DNA of 64,000 nt from Paenibacillus oleatilyticus. GTDB taxonomy: Bacteria > Bacillota > Bacilli > Paenibacillales > NBRC-103111. Positions 52,497 to 62,600 of the stretch are shown here, one piece after another; position 1 is the stretch's first letter, and every line of letters starts with the position of its first letter. Below the pieces are notes generated by a model. The model did not search any database. It was not told the origin of the DNA and saw only the letters and a list, made by a program, of their open reading frames with translations. The DNA is taken from positions 1 to 64,000 of the forward strand of contig NZ_JAHNZO010000020.1 in assembly GCF_018998565.1 (NCBI RefSeq), written 5' to 3'. A program made the translations under genes and the position numbers.

Positions 52497-54947
52497 TTAT
52501 TTCCTGAGCTCGGCGCCAAAATCGGCCTCAAGAGCCGCTACGACACGGCCGTGCAGCTCGCTGACCTCTTCGTCCGTCAACGTCCGCTCCAGAGTGCGGT
52601 AGACCAGCGAGATAGCCACGCTTTTCTTATCGGCACCAAGCCGCTCGCCAGTGTAAATGTCGAACACCTGGATCGATTCGAGCAGGCTGCCTGCGGTTTC
52701 CCGCGCTTTGGCAAGCAAATCGCCAACGGGAACGCTGCGGTCGACGACGAGTGCCATATCCCGCCCGATGGCCGGGAAACGAGGCAGCGGACGATAGGCA
52801 AAGCTCTCGCTTGCCAATTGCGCTAGCGTATCCAGCTCGACTTCAAGGACATACGTGTCCGCGAGGTCCTTTTGCTGCTGAAGCGACGGGTGAAGCTGGC
52901 CGATCGTTCCGATGGCCCGGCTGCCGTTTGCCGTTTCGACAACGATCCGCGCCGTCCGTCCCGGATGGAAGCCTTCCGGCTGGGCGGCCTCGTACCGGAC
53001 GCCGTCGATTCCGAGATAAGACACAACTCCTTCGAAAATACCCTTCAGATCGTAAAAGTCGACATCAGCCGGCTTGCCGGTCCAATGCAGCTCGCTTCGT
53101 TTGCCGGTCAGGAGGATGGCAAGCTGCAGCTTTTCTTCCGGAAGACGGCTTAGCTGCGCATCTCCGGTAACGAATACGCGGCCGATTTCGAACACGGCGA
53201 CATCGTCCTGATTCCGGTTCCGGTTATATACCGCCACATCGAGCAAATGCGGGATCAGGCTCGTACGCAGCACGCTGCGGTCCTCGCTCATCGGCATTGC
53301 CAGAGCAATCGGCTTCGCGTCCGGGTAAGCGCCCGCATACTGACGGATTTGCTCGGGATGCGTGAACGTGTACGTAATCGCCTCGTGCAGGCCGCTGCCC
53401 GTCAGCAGCGTCCGCGTCAAGCGGCGGATCGCCTGCTCCCGGGTAAGCGCGCCCGGCGTCGTGACCACGTTCATCAGCGTAGTCGGAATGTTGTCGTAGC
53501 CGTGCAGACGAGCCACTTCCTCGATCAGATCAACGGCGCGGGTAATATCGCCGCGGCGGCTCGGCACATGCACCAGCAGTCCGTCCTGCTCCAACGGCTC
53601 GACCGTGAAATTCAGCCGTTCGAAGATCGCCTTTACTTCTTCAACCGACAGCTCCGTGCCGAGATACCCGTTGATGCGGCTTACCGTCAACTCGATTTGC
53701 ACCGGCTTGCGCTCTCCCGCTACCGCTTCAACGATACCCGACGCCACTTGGCCGCCGGTCAGCTCGGCGATGAGGGCCGCTGCGCGGTTGAGCGCAGGAA
53801 TAACCGCTTCCGGATTCGCTTCCTTCTCGAAGCGCAGCGACGCTTCCGAACGAAGCCCGAGCTGCCGCGACGTTTTACGGACCGAGGAACCGGCGAAGTT
53901 GGCCGACTCCAGCAGGATGCGCGTCGTTCCGTCCGATACTTCAGAGTTCGCGCCGCCCATGACGCCCGCGATCGCGACCGGCTTCACCCCGTCGGTGATC
54001 AACAGCATATGCGGCTCCAAGGTCCGCTCCGCATCGTCCAGTGTCACGAGCTTCTCGCCTTCGCGGGCAAGCCGTACGTCGATATGGCCGTTGTTCAGCT
54101 GATCCGCATCGAAAGCATGCAGCGGCTGACCGTATTCGAACATGACGTAGTTGGTCACATCCACGATGTTGTTGATCGGACGAACGCCGGCAGCCATCAG
54201 CCGGTTTTGCAGCCAAAGTGGCGACGGCCCGATTTTTACGCCTTCGATCAGACGCGCCGCGTAATGCGAGCACTGCTCTTTGGCCGAAATTTCCACGAAA
54301 ATCCGGTCAGCCGCTTTGACGGCTGCCGCGCTGTCGTTCAATCCCGCTTCCGCATCCGGCAGCTTCACCCCGCGGCCCAGAATCGCCCCGATCTCGTAGG
54401 CTGCACCCAGCATGCTGAGGCAGTCAGAACGGTTCGGCGTCAGGTCGAAGTCCATCACTTCGTCGTCTAACGCCAGGACATCGAGGATGCTTGTGCCGAC
54501 CTGCGTATCCTCCGGCAGCACCAGAATGCCTTCTTGAATTTCCTTCGGCAGCAGCTTGTCGTTCAAGCCGAGCTCCTTGGCCGAGCAGATCATGCCTTGC
54601 GACTCGACGCCGCGCAGCTTGGCCCGCTTGATGACGAGACCGTCCGGCAGCTTCGCGCCGACGATGGCGACAGGCACCTTTTGCCCTGCGGCTACGTTTT
54701 TAGCCCCGCACACGATTTGCAGATCCTCGCCTTGGCCTACATCGACGATACAGACGCTTAGTTTATCGGCGTCGGGATGCTTTTCGCGCGATTTGACGAA
54801 ACCGACAAACACCTGCGACACGCCTTTGTTGCGGCTTTCCACGATATCGACTTCAATGCCGCTGCGGGTCAGCTTCTCCGCCAGCTCGGCGGCCGAATAG
54901 CCGCTGACATCCACATACTGCGACAACCATTGGTAAGATACTTTCAT
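52497..54947 (-). CDS. pheT: Phenylalanyl-tRNA synthetase beta subunit
   Basis: An 816-residue protein. N-terminal MKVSYQWLSQYVDVSGYSA, an EMAP-type tRNA-binding domain (SREKHPDADKLSVCIVDVG near residue 54), B3/B4 editing part (VMDFDLTPNRSDCLSMLG), the B5 domain and catalytic-like core (INNIVDVTNYVMFEYGQPLH near 235), and a C-terminal ferredoxin-like anticodon-binding domain (PRFPAIGRDMALVVDRSVP). Full length for the bacterial type. It pairs with PheS upstream under the T-box leader and ends in a strong terminator. Confidence 0.97.
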   Translation of the reverse strand: MKVSYQWLSQYVDVSGYSAAELAEKLTRSGIEVDIVESRNKGVSQVFVGFVKSREKHPDADKLSVCIVDVGQGEDLQIVCGAKNVAAGQKVPVAIVGAKLPDGLVIKRAKLRGVESQGMICSAKELGLNDKLLPKEIQEGILVLPEDTQVGTSILDVLALDDEVMDFDLTPNRSDCLSMLGAAYEIGAILGRGVKLPDAEAGLNDSAAAVKAADRIFVEISAKEQCSHYAARLIEGVKIGPSPLWLQNRLMAAGVRPINNIVDVTNYVMFEYGQPLHAFDADQLNNGHIDVRLAREGEKLVTLDDAERTLEPHMLLITDGVKPVAIAGVMGGANSEVSDGTTRILLESANFAGSSVRKTSRQLGLRSEASLRFEKEANPEAVIPALNRAAALIAELTGGQVASGIVEAVAGERKPVQIELTVSRINGYLGTELSVEEVKAIFERLNFTVEPLEQDGLLVHVPSRRGDITRAVDLIEEVARLHGYDNIPTTLMNVVTTPGALTREQAIRRLTRTLLTGSGLHEAITYTFTHPEQIRQYAGAYPDAKPIALAMPMSEDRSVLRTSLIPHLLDVAVYNRNRNQDDVAVFEIGRVFVTGDAQLSRLPEEKLQLAILLTGKRSELHWTGKPADVDFYDLKGIFEGVVSYLGIDGVRYEAAQPEGFHPGRTARIVVETANGSRAIGTIGQLHPSLQQQKDLADTYVLEVELDTLAQLASESFAYRPLPRFPAIGRDMALVVDRSVPVGDLLAKARETAGSLLESIQVFDIYTGERLGADKKSVAISLVYRTLERTLTDEEVSELHGRVVAALEADFGAELRK

Positions 54948-54970
54948 GATTTAGCCCACGCTCCTCTCGC

Positions 54971-56005
54971 TTACAAATGCACGAACTGCTTCAAGAAGCG
55001 CAGATCGTTCGTATAGAAATGTCGGATATCTTCAATGTCGTACTTCAGCATAGCCACCCGCTCGACGCCGAGGCCGAACGCAAAGCCGCTGTATACTTCC
55101 GGATCGTAGCCCGCCATCTCCAGCACGCGCGGATGCACCATGCCGGAGCCGAGAATTTCGAGCCAGCCCGTGTGCTTGCACACCCGGCAGCCTTCGCCGC
55201 CGCACATCGCGCAGGTTACGTCGACCTCGGCGCTTGGCTCCGTGAACGGGAAGAAGCTCGGGCGCATCCGGATTTGCGTCTGCTTCCCGAACAGCTCCTG
55301 CACAAACTGCAGCAGCGTTCCCTTCAAATCGCTCATGCGGATGCCCTTGTCGATCACGAGACCTTCGATCTGCGTGAACATGTGGGAATGCGTCGCATCG
55401 TCGTCGTCGCGGCGGTATACGCGTCCCGGACAAATGATTTTGACCGGAACATGGCCTTTCATTTTCTCCATCGTGCGGACTTGCACCGGAGACGTATGCG
55501 TGCGCATCAAGATTTCGTCGGTAATATAGAACGAATCCTGCATATCGCGGGCCGGGTGGTTTTTCGGCAGGTTGAGCGCTTCGAAGTTGTAGTAATCCTG
55601 CTCCACCTCGGGACCTTCGGCTACCGTATAGCCCATCCCGATGAAAATGTCCTCGATCTCCTCAATTACTTTGCTGATCGGATGCACCGCGCCGCGCGCC
55701 GCCGGACGTCCCGGCAAAGTCACGTCGATCCGCTCCGCCGCAAGCCGGGCATTCGTCTCTGCCTCGTTGTAGGCCGCCTGCTTCGCCTCGATGACTTCCT
55801 CAATCGCGCCGCGAACCTCGTTAGCCACCTGACCGATAACTGGACGCTCCTCCGCGCTCAAAGCTCCCATCCCGCGCAAAATTTCCGTCAGCGGGCCTTT
55901 TTTGCCCAAATACTTGATCCGAAGGTCGGCAAGCTGCTGCTGGTTTTCCACTTGGGCCAGCTCGCGCAGCGCTTCTTCCTTCAGTGTAAGCAATCGTTCT
56001 TTCAT
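54971..56005 (-). CDS. pheS: Phenylalanyl-tRNA synthetase alpha subunit
   Basis: A 344-residue class II synthetase subunit: coiled N-terminal arm ([20 protein letters not shown]), motif 2 region [19 protein letters not shown], the Zn-like Cys cluster [17 protein letters not shown] typical of Firmicutes, and motif 3 [23 protein letters not shown] 56005 has AAGGAGGG upstream. The leader immediately before it is a T-box riboswitch. Confidence 0.97.
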   Translation of the reverse strand: MKERLLTLKEEALRELAQVENQQQLADLRIKYLGKKGPLTEILRGMGALSAEERPVIGQVANEVRGAIEEVIEAKQAAYNEAETNARLAAERIDVTLPGRPAARGAVHPISKVIEEIEDIFIGMGYTVAEGPEVEQDYYNFEALNLPKNHPARDMQDSFYITDEILMRTHTSPVQVRTMEKMKGHVPVKIICPGRVYRRDDDDATHSHMFTQIEGLVIDKGIRMSDLKGTLLQFVQELFGKQTQIRMRPSFFPFTEPSAEVDVTCAMCGGEGCRVCKHTGWLEILGSGMVHPRVLEMAGYDPEVYSGFAFGLGVERVAMLKYDIEDIRHFYTNDLRFLKQFVHL

Positions 56006-56056
56006 GCCTGCATTCCCTCCTTGTATGATTTCCGCCTGCGCCGTGTCCGCGAACGC

Positions 56057-56362
56057 AAAAAAGGCTTTTCCATCCCGGTAAGGGACGAAAAAGCCGTGGT
56101 ACCACCCTTGTTTCAGAAGACAGGCTAAGCCGCCTGAGTCTTCTTCCTTCATTGAACGTAACGGTTCGGGAACTTGCGTTCGGACCGGTTCCTCCTACTT
56201 GCCGACGGGTCGGATTTGACCGCACGGTTTCAAAGGACTGCTCGGGAGCGAACTTCGGCAGCCTGGTTCTTCGGACACGCTCTCAATCTCCGGCGTCTCC
56301 TCCCTGTCAAGAGGCACTGCTTACTTTTCTCCGTCAACGCATTTGGCAGTATTCAGTATATG
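56057..56362 (-). promoter_or_regulatory. T-box riboswitch of pheST
   Basis: On the minus strand the leader contains GAGAAAAGTAAGCA, GAGATTGAGAGCGTGTCCG, a UUC triplet in CCGAAGTTCGCTCC that could be the phenylalanine specifier, the T-box AAGGGTGGTACCACGG (complement at 56092-56108) and a terminator hairpin GGCTTTTTCGTCCC / GGGATGGAAAAGCC followed by TTTTTT (56057-56095). Uncharged tRNA-Phe should open the terminator and allow pheST transcription. Confidence 0.93.
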
Positions 56363-56368
56363 AGAAGT

Positions 56369-56397
56369 ATTATATGCAAACGGGCAGCCGAATGCAA
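56369..56397 (-). promoter_or_regulatory. Promoter of pheST leader
   Basis: On the minus strand TTGCAT (56392-56397) and TATAAT (56369-56374) are spaced 17 bases, close to the sigma-A consensus, just upstream of the T-box leader. Confidence 0.85.
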
Positions 56398-56453
56398 GCG
56401 CAAACGGCACAGTTCACAGCATGTTCATGCGGGAAAGATGGCAGTGAGAGTTT

Positions 56454-56837
56454 TTATGAACGGTCCTCGATGGCGGAGATTTTTCCGTCTTGAAAAGCAA
56501 ACCGCGAGGAGCCCCGTAATTTGATCTTCTCGCCGGCCTTCGGCCCGCCCGGGAGATCGGCAGCGAGCGTTCCCTCGTAGTCGATTTCAATTTCAACCTG
56601 GTCCTCGTGAAATCGGAAGGTCAGCACCTTTTGACTGCGGCTCTCGAACAAAGCGGCCGATTGCTCTGCCAAATTCCTGAACGCTTCGATTCCCGCCGTC
56701 TCCGTCGTCACCTCGCCGTTCGATACGTTGCGAAACCGGACCTCCTCGTGCAAAAGCGACACTATACCGTCAACATCAAAGGAATTGTAATACTGCACGT
56801 ACGCGTGGATCATCGCTTCTTTTTGCTCGTTGTTCAT
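56454..56837 (-). CDS. SnoaL/NTF2-like protein under T-box control
   Basis: A 127-residue protein of the NTF2/SnoaL fold: AMIHAYVQYYNSFDVDGIVS, LLHEEVRFRNVSNGEVTTE, GIEAFRNLAEQSAALFESR and KIKLRGSSRFAFQDGKISA follow the usual helix-sheet order. Members act as small isomerases, cyclases or are of unknown use; no catalytic residues can be assigned with confidence. ATG 56837 has GAGGAGG upstream. It lies between two nearly identical T-box leaders and is the only gene downstream of the second one before the pheST promoter. Confidence 0.82.
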   Translation of the reverse strand: MNNEQKEAMIHAYVQYYNSFDVDGIVSLLHEEVRFRNVSNGEVTTETAGIEAFRNLAEQSAALFESRSQKVLTFRFHEDQVEIEIDYEGTLAADLPGGPKAGEKIKLRGSSRFAFQDGKISAIEDRS

Positions 56838-56877
56838 AGGTAGGCCTCCTCTTTGATTGTGCATGAATTTGACCACG

Positions 56878-57180
56878 AAAAAAAAGCTTTTCCATCCCGG
56901 TAAGGGACGAAAAAGCCGTGGTACCACCCTTGTTTCGGAAGACCGGCTATGCCGCCTGTCGTCTTCTTCCTCATTAGAACGTAACGGTTCAGGAACTTGC
57001 GTTCGGACCGGTTCCTCCTACTTACCGACGGGCCGGATGGACCGCGCGGTTTCAAAGGACTGCTCGGGAGCGAACTTCGGCAGCCTGATTCTTCGGACAC
57101 GCTCTCAATCTCCGGCGTCTCCTCCCTGTGAAGAAGCACTGCTTACTTTTCTCCGTCAACGCATTTGGCGTATGGAATTA
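56878..57180 (-). promoter_or_regulatory. Second T-box riboswitch, duplicate of the pheST leader
   Basis: The leader matches the pheST T-box almost base for base over more than 250 bases, including the UUC-containing CCGAAGTTCGCTCC, the T-box AAGGGTGGTACCACGG (complement at 56915-56930) and the terminator hairpin with a T-run (56878-56918). Differences include paired changes in the stem near 56940-56965 that keep base pairing. It precedes the SnoaL-like gene. Confidence 0.92.
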
Positions 57181-57186
57181 ATGGGT

Positions 57187-57215
57187 ATTATAAGCAATCG
57201 GCGGGAAAGCGGCAA
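57187..57215 (-). promoter_or_regulatory. Promoter of second T-box leader
   Basis: On the minus strand TTGCCG (57210-57215) and TATAAT (57187-57192) with a 17-base spacer. Sequence differs from the pheST promoter although the leaders match, so the duplication seems to end near here. Confidence 0.8.
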
Positions 57216-57302
57216 GCGGAAAATGATTCGGTCACAAAAAAAATCGCTGCATCGTCTTAGGAGTGTTAGCAAACAAAACAAAAACCGAAGGAGCGAATTT
57301 CC

Positions 57303-57761
57303 ATGAAAGCAAGAATGAATCATTACGAAGTGAACCCGAAAGCGTATGAAACGATGCTCGGCTTGGAGAAATTTGCCGCAAGCGGGCTGGACCACACGCT
57401 CTATGAGCTGATCAAAATCCGGGCGTCGCAGATCAACGGCTGCGCTTTTTGCCTAGATATGCATACGGAGTCACTGCTGAAAGTGAGCGGCAATGAACGC
57501 CGGATTCATCTCATTAGCGTTTGGCGGGAAGCGCCATTTTTTACGGAAGCGGAACGGGCAGCTCTGGAATTGACGGAAGCCGTGACGCTGATCTCGGATG
57601 GCGGAGTGCCGCAAAACTTGTACGAGCGGGTACGCGAGCATTTCGACGAGAAACAGTATGTCGCGCTGATCATGGCCATCGTAACGATCAACGGCTGGAA
57701 CCGGCTTGCCATCTCCACCGGTATGTTCCCGGGCTGCCTCGACCCGCAGTCGGGCAAATAA
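57303..57761 (+). CDS. Carboxymuconolactone decarboxylase-family (AhpD-like) protein
   Basis: A 152-residue protein: YELIKIRASQINGCAFCLDM holds the CxxC pair (CAFC) and a following His (DMHTES), the redox/proton-transfer site of AhpD-type alkylhydroperoxidases. Close in plan to YnjA/YurZ-like proteins of Bacillales. ATG has GAAGGAGCGAATTTCC upstream. Divergent from the T-box-controlled gene. Confidence 0.9.
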   Translation: MKARMNHYEVNPKAYETMLGLEKFAASGLDHTLYELIKIRASQINGCAFCLDMHTESLLKVSGNERRIHLISVWREAPFFTEAERAALELTEAVTLISDGGVPQNLYERVREHFDEKQYVALIMAIVTINGWNRLAISTGMFPGCLDPQSGK

Positions 57762-57769
57762 AATCGTTA

Positions 57770-57901
57770 ACCGAATCAAGTCCGTCAGCGAAAAATATAT
57801 TTTTACCGATGACGCAGACGGCCGGTAAAGTGTATTGGGAATACGAAGGCTCGTTTGACGATATCGCCAAACGTCTGGCCGACGCCGGGGTTTTGATTTA
57901 A
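57770..57901 (+). pseudogene. Possible gene fragment
   Basis: Two frames read like protein in succession, IVNRIKSVSEKYIFTDDADG up to a TAA near 57825, and from there in another frame KVYWEYEGSFDDIAKRLADA to a TAA at 57899-57901. The join suggests the tail of a frameshifted gene. The start is not visible and no family is recognised. A terminator follows at once. Confidence 0.3.
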
Positions 57902-57918
57902 AACAACAAAGACACACA

Positions 57919-57944
57919 AAAGAGCCGCGGTTGCGGCTCTTTTA
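57919..57944. terminator. Bidirectional terminator
   Basis: AAAAGAGCCGC (57919-57929) pairs with GCGGCTCTTTT (57934-57944), between the plus-strand unit and the convergent Kelch gene. Confidence 0.9.
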
Positions 57945-57952
57945 ATCATTGC

Positions 57953-59449
57953 TTAGTCTTTCTGCACATATTCGTTTACTTCATAGGTTAAGACTTTATC
58001 GTAAATGATATAATCCTTTCGACTTACAAAGGGGCCTTTATTGTTGTTATGTTTATCGATAGCATACGATACCGGACCTGTACCGGACGCTTTTGCTTCA
58101 TACCAACTAATAAATGCCTGAACCTCGGCCAAGCTTAGATCGAACTCTTTTTCAAGGCCGTTATTCATCGTTACGACGAGCAAAGCCCGTTTTGCCTGGG
58201 AGGCTTGCGGGGTAGCAGATGCCTCATTTGAAACTCCGCTTTCTCCAATGCTATTAACTGCATAAACAACATAGTAGTAGGTAGTCCCATTGACAACATC
58301 TTTATCCAAATAAGTATTAGTACCGTTATACACGTTTGTTGCTACTGTCGTATAGGGACCTCCGGGAGTTAAAGATCTTTTTATAGTATAACTTGTTGCT
58401 CCTTCGGGGCTACTCCAGTTCAAAACAACGGAAGCATCCCCGCCGTTTGCCGTAAGATTCAACGGAGCAGAGGGCGCTTCACCATAAACCTCTACACTTC
58501 CAACAGGCGCATTAGATGTATTAGAGTTGCTTCCACCAACAACGTAAATTTTCCCATTATAAGTCACGGCGCCCAAACCGCTTCTAGCCTGATTCAATTT
58601 GGCTCTTGGCGTCCATGTATTTGTTTTTGGATCATACGCTTCGACAGTATTGTTTTCATAGGATTGATCATTTCCGCCAATTGCAAAGATTTTTCCTGAG
58701 AATACAACGGCATTGCCTATTCCTCTATTTGCAGACATATTCGGTTTTGATGTCCATTTATCGGTAGCCGGGTTATATTCTTGAAAGCTATTTAACGAAA
58801 CGTTGGTCGAATTGTCTATCAATCTTCCGCCTACTAAATAAATTTTATCATTCAATATTACGGCAGCAGAACCATGAATAGCTTTAGGCATATTGGATTT
58901 TGAAGTCCAAGTATCGGTAGCCGGGTCATATACATCCACGTTTGTGACTGACCTTGTACCCGTAGTCATGCCACCAAAAAGATAAATTTTATTATTGTAT
59001 ACAACAGCAGTTCTTAATCCTAGTTCCGAAGGCATACTCGCTTTAGTAGTCCACGTATCCGTCGAAGGATTATACATCTCTACCGTTTTTAGCGAAGACC
59101 CTCCTGTCCAAGTAAAATAATTGCCGGTATAACCGCCGAATACGTAAATATTTCCATTGTAGACAACCGATGCAGCCGATGAACGGGCGGTCGGCATTTT
59201 GGATTTTGTTTCCCAGCTATTCGTGCTTATATCATATACTTGAACGTCTTGATATGAAGCCGATCCGGCTGAGCCTCCGATGGCATAGATTTTCCCATTG
59301 ACTTCAACAGTCGCTGCTGCAGCTCTCGGATTAGGCATATTCGATTCTATTTTCCATGTTTCTGCGGCATCGGCTAAAGCTAAATTGCTGAACAAAAAAA
59401 TACATGATACCAGAAACAAAAATGAAAAGTATCCTTTTTTAAACTTCAT
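57953..59449 (-). CDS. Secreted Kelch-repeat protein with FN3 domain
   Basis: A 498-residue exported protein: signal peptide (MKFKKGYFSFLFLVSCIFLF, cleavage probably near ALADA), six Kelch repeats forming a beta-propeller (each with GKIYAIGG / NIYVFGG-type strand and a VEMYNPSTDTW end), a fibronectin type III domain (APLNLTANGGDASVVLNWSS), and a C-terminal domain with FDLSLAEVQAFISWYEAKA and DKVLTYEVNEY. No sortase or anchor motif. ATG 59449 follows GGAGGAAAGTGCTC. The gene is clearly more AT-rich than its neighbours, and about 200 bases of very AT-rich DNA lie upstream, suggesting acquisition by transfer. Likely binds or surrounds an extracellular ligand; function unknown. Confidence 0.88.
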   Translation of the reverse strand: MKFKKGYFSFLFLVSCIFLFSNLALADAAETWKIESNMPNPRAAAATVEVNGKIYAIGGSAGSASYQDVQVYDISTNSWETKSKMPTARSSAASVVYNGNIYVFGGYTGNYFTWTGGSSLKTVEMYNPSTDTWTTKASMPSELGLRTAVVYNNKIYLFGGMTTGTRSVTNVDVYDPATDTWTSKSNMPKAIHGSAAVILNDKIYLVGGRLIDNSTNVSLNSFQEYNPATDKWTSKPNMSANRGIGNAVVFSGKIFAIGGNDQSYENNTVEAYDPKTNTWTPRAKLNQARSGLGAVTYNGKIYVVGGSNSNTSNAPVGSVEVYGEAPSAPLNLTANGGDASVVLNWSSPEGATSYTIKRSLTPGGPYTTVATNVYNGTNTYLDKDVVNGTTYYYVVYAVNSIGESGVSNEASATPQASQAKRALLVVTMNNGLEKEFDLSLAEVQAFISWYEAKASGTGPVSYAIDKHNNNKGPFVSRKDYIIYDKVLTYEVNEYVQKD

Positions 59450-59699
59450 GAGCACTTTCCTCCATATTTTGTATTTGCGCTTTCCTAGAATAGGATAATA
59501 CAAATTTCTACATTTATTGTCTAAACATATTTCACCAAATTATTATATTTTTGTATATATTTTTAATTTTAACTTAAATTTGGTTGTTTTTTTCGGTGAA
59601 TTACTCTTTCAATAATTAAAGTTCGTATGTTAAAACTCTTGTTACTTTATCGGGGAAAAGCGACTGCTTCTCCCCTATTCTAAGTCAGCTCGATTGCTG

Positions 59700-62600
59700 T
59701 TATTGCATCTGCAACAGCAGCGTCTTGATCTCGTACGGCTTGATGGCAAAAGCAACTGCGCTCCCTTCCTGCCTCTCGCCTGCCGGGCGTTCCATCAGGT
59801 CCAGTTCCTGCCAAGCTTCGACCGGCAAATCGCTTGCCAGCTTCACCTCGCCCCGGATTCCGGCGAATTCATGCAGCCGCACGACGACGGCTTCGCGGTC
59901 TTCGGCCTTTTTGACCGCATCGATCATGACGTGCCCGGACGCGGCCCCTGGCAAGTGAAACAGTGACAAAGCACTCCACTCCGGCTTGCCGTACACGGCG
60001 GTCACCGGATTGTTCAGCGACCATGCTTCCTGCACGGTTCGGCCTTGATGCCAGTCTCCTTCGTGAGGCAGCAGTGCATACGTGAACCGGTGCTCTCCTT
60101 GATCGGCGCGCGGGTCCGGCACCATCGCCGATTTGATCAACGACAGGCGGATGACGTTATCCTTGATGTCGTAGCCGTATTTGCAGTCGTTCAGCAGGCT
60201 GACACCGTAATTGCGCTCGGACAGATCGGCCCACTGATGCCCAACCGTTTCAAATCGCGCATAATCCCAGCTCGTGTTCCAATGCGTCGGACGCTTGACG
60301 TTTCCGAATTGAATATCGTATGTCGCTTCGGTGGCGCGGATCTCGACCGGAAAAGCAACCTTGAGCAGCTTCCGCTGCTCGTGCCAATCGACGTTCGTCA
60401 CGAAGTCGATCCGGCGGCTGGCGGCGTACAAAATCATGTCCTGCACAACGGTCGATTGCCGGTACGTCCATTCGAAGCGTACGACCGCCCGGACAGGGCC
60501 GGCTTCCGTCACCTCGGCCCGGGTCAGGATGCTGACCGTCTCCATTTTTTCCCGATAAAAAATATCGATGTCCCATGCCTCGTGACGTCCCTTTGGCTTA
60601 TCCTCGAACACTTGCAGCACGTTGCCCGCTTGCCCCTGTGCCAGCACCTCGCGCTCTGCGGCCTTATCGAAAAGGCTGATTAGATGCCCTTGTTCGTTCC
60701 ATTCGATGTCATAGAACGGCGTGGACAGGCTGCTGGCCCCAATCTGAAAAGGCGAGCTTCCGGTTGCCGGTTCGGCCTCGCCCGCTTCAAACTGCAGGAC
60801 AGCGTAGCCCATGGACGGCAGACTGTCCGCATTGACTAGCCAATCGCTACCCGATCGCTGAGACGCAAGCGTGCGGCCTTGGGCGTCCCGCCAGCAGCCC
60901 TGCTCCATGCCGGGACGAGTCGTCAGGCGGACGGTGTCGGCCCGCTCCCAGGAAGCTCCGTTAAACAGCGTGACATAGCGGCCGTCCGGCGCACTGGAAG
61001 GCTCCTCGGAGACTTGCTTGGCGCATCCCGAAGACGCTGATTCGAAAGCCGCCGCCAGTATGCCGCATGCCGCCTCCTCAGGATGCCCGGCTGCGGATGC
61101 TCCGACAGGGATCAGTCCTTTTGCCGCCTGTATCCATGCACCGCAACCGATGCCGAACGCTTCGGCGTATTCCTCCCGGCAGTCCTCGTACACTTCGCCA
61201 ATCGACGAGCCCGGGATGATATCGTGAAACTGGTTGCGCAAAATGATTTTCCAGCCTTCGTACAGACGGCTTTGGGGGTAGCTTGACCAGCCTGTTCCGT
61301 GCAACGCAGCGAGCACACTCAGCCACTCCGTTTCGCGATACAGCAGCTCCAGCTTCCGGTTCGTCCGCTTGTTGTAGGCTTGGCTTGTGTAGGTCCCCCG
61401 ATGAAGCTCGAGGTACAGCTCCCCATCCCATGTATGGACATACCGGTCGGTCGCGGCCACTCGCTCCTGCAGCTCGGCGAAATATTCGTCTACCCGTCCT
61501 GTCGTCACATGCGGCACCCCGGGCATCGACTCCAGCCGGCGGCGCATTTCCAGCATTTCGCGGTTCACCCCGCCTCCGCCGTCCCCATAGCCGTAAGACA
61601 GCAGCAGATGCCGGTTCAGCTCCTTGTCGCGGTAGCCTTCCCAGATCCCCTGCACGGAGTCGGGGGTAATGCTGCCGTTATATGTGTAATAAAAGGCTCC
61701 TTCATTGCCGCCCGGGTCCGGTGTCGTGATAAAATGGGTCAGCACCTCGCTGCCGTCGATCCCCCGCCAACGGAACGTATCGTGCGGCATGCGGTTGTAC
61801 TGGTTCCAGCTGATTTTCGTCGTCATGAACATATCGATGCCGGACTTCTTCAATATTTGCGGCAGCGCCCAGCTGTAGCCGAACACGTCCGGCAGCCACA
61901 AGTAGCGGCATTCGACGCCGAACTGCTCCCGGAAAAAACGCGTGCCGTACAGCAGCTGGCGAACCAGCGACTCGCCCGACGTCAAGTTGCAGTCCGCTTC
62001 GAGCCACATCGCGCCGCCCGCTTCCCAACGCCCTTCGGCAACCCGCTCGCGAATTTGCTCATACAGCGTCGGGTAATCGGTTTGCAGGTACTCGTAAAGC
62101 TGCGGCTGCGTTTGCAAAAAGACGTAATCTGGGTACAGCTCCATCAGGCGGAGCACGGTGGAGAACGACCGCGCCGCCTTCTCGCGCGTATGCTTCAGCC
62201 GCCACAGCCAGGCGACGTCGATGTGTGTGTGCCCGATGCAGCGGATCGTAACAGGATGATGCTTGGGGATATCGTCCAGCTGCTGGCGCAGGAGATTGCG
62301 CGCGGCTTCGAGCGAGGCATAGAACGGCTCCGAGCCGGGAGACGACCAGTCGATGAGCAGGAAAGCCCGGTCGAGCGCCGACAGCAGCTCGTGGCGTTCC
62401 GGCTGGTGCTCGCCGAGCCGTTCCACGGTTTGAAGCGCCGCACGGGCGGTGTAAAACAAGTCGTCCGCAGCTTCATCCAGCCAGCACAGCTTCGAAAGCC
62501 GGAGCCGATGCTCGATCGGAGCGGCTGGTCCATAGCCGTTCAGTCCGGACCACAGCCGGAAGCGGAAGCGTACCGTGGTGCCTGCAGCGTCTGACGGGAG

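Noticed and set aside
54977-56128. 383-residue plus-strand open frame
   Set aside because: Antisense of pheS; no motif or ribosome site.
61299-62594. 431-residue plus-strand open frame
   Set aside because: Antisense of the alpha-mannosidase gene in a GC-rich region; no coding character.
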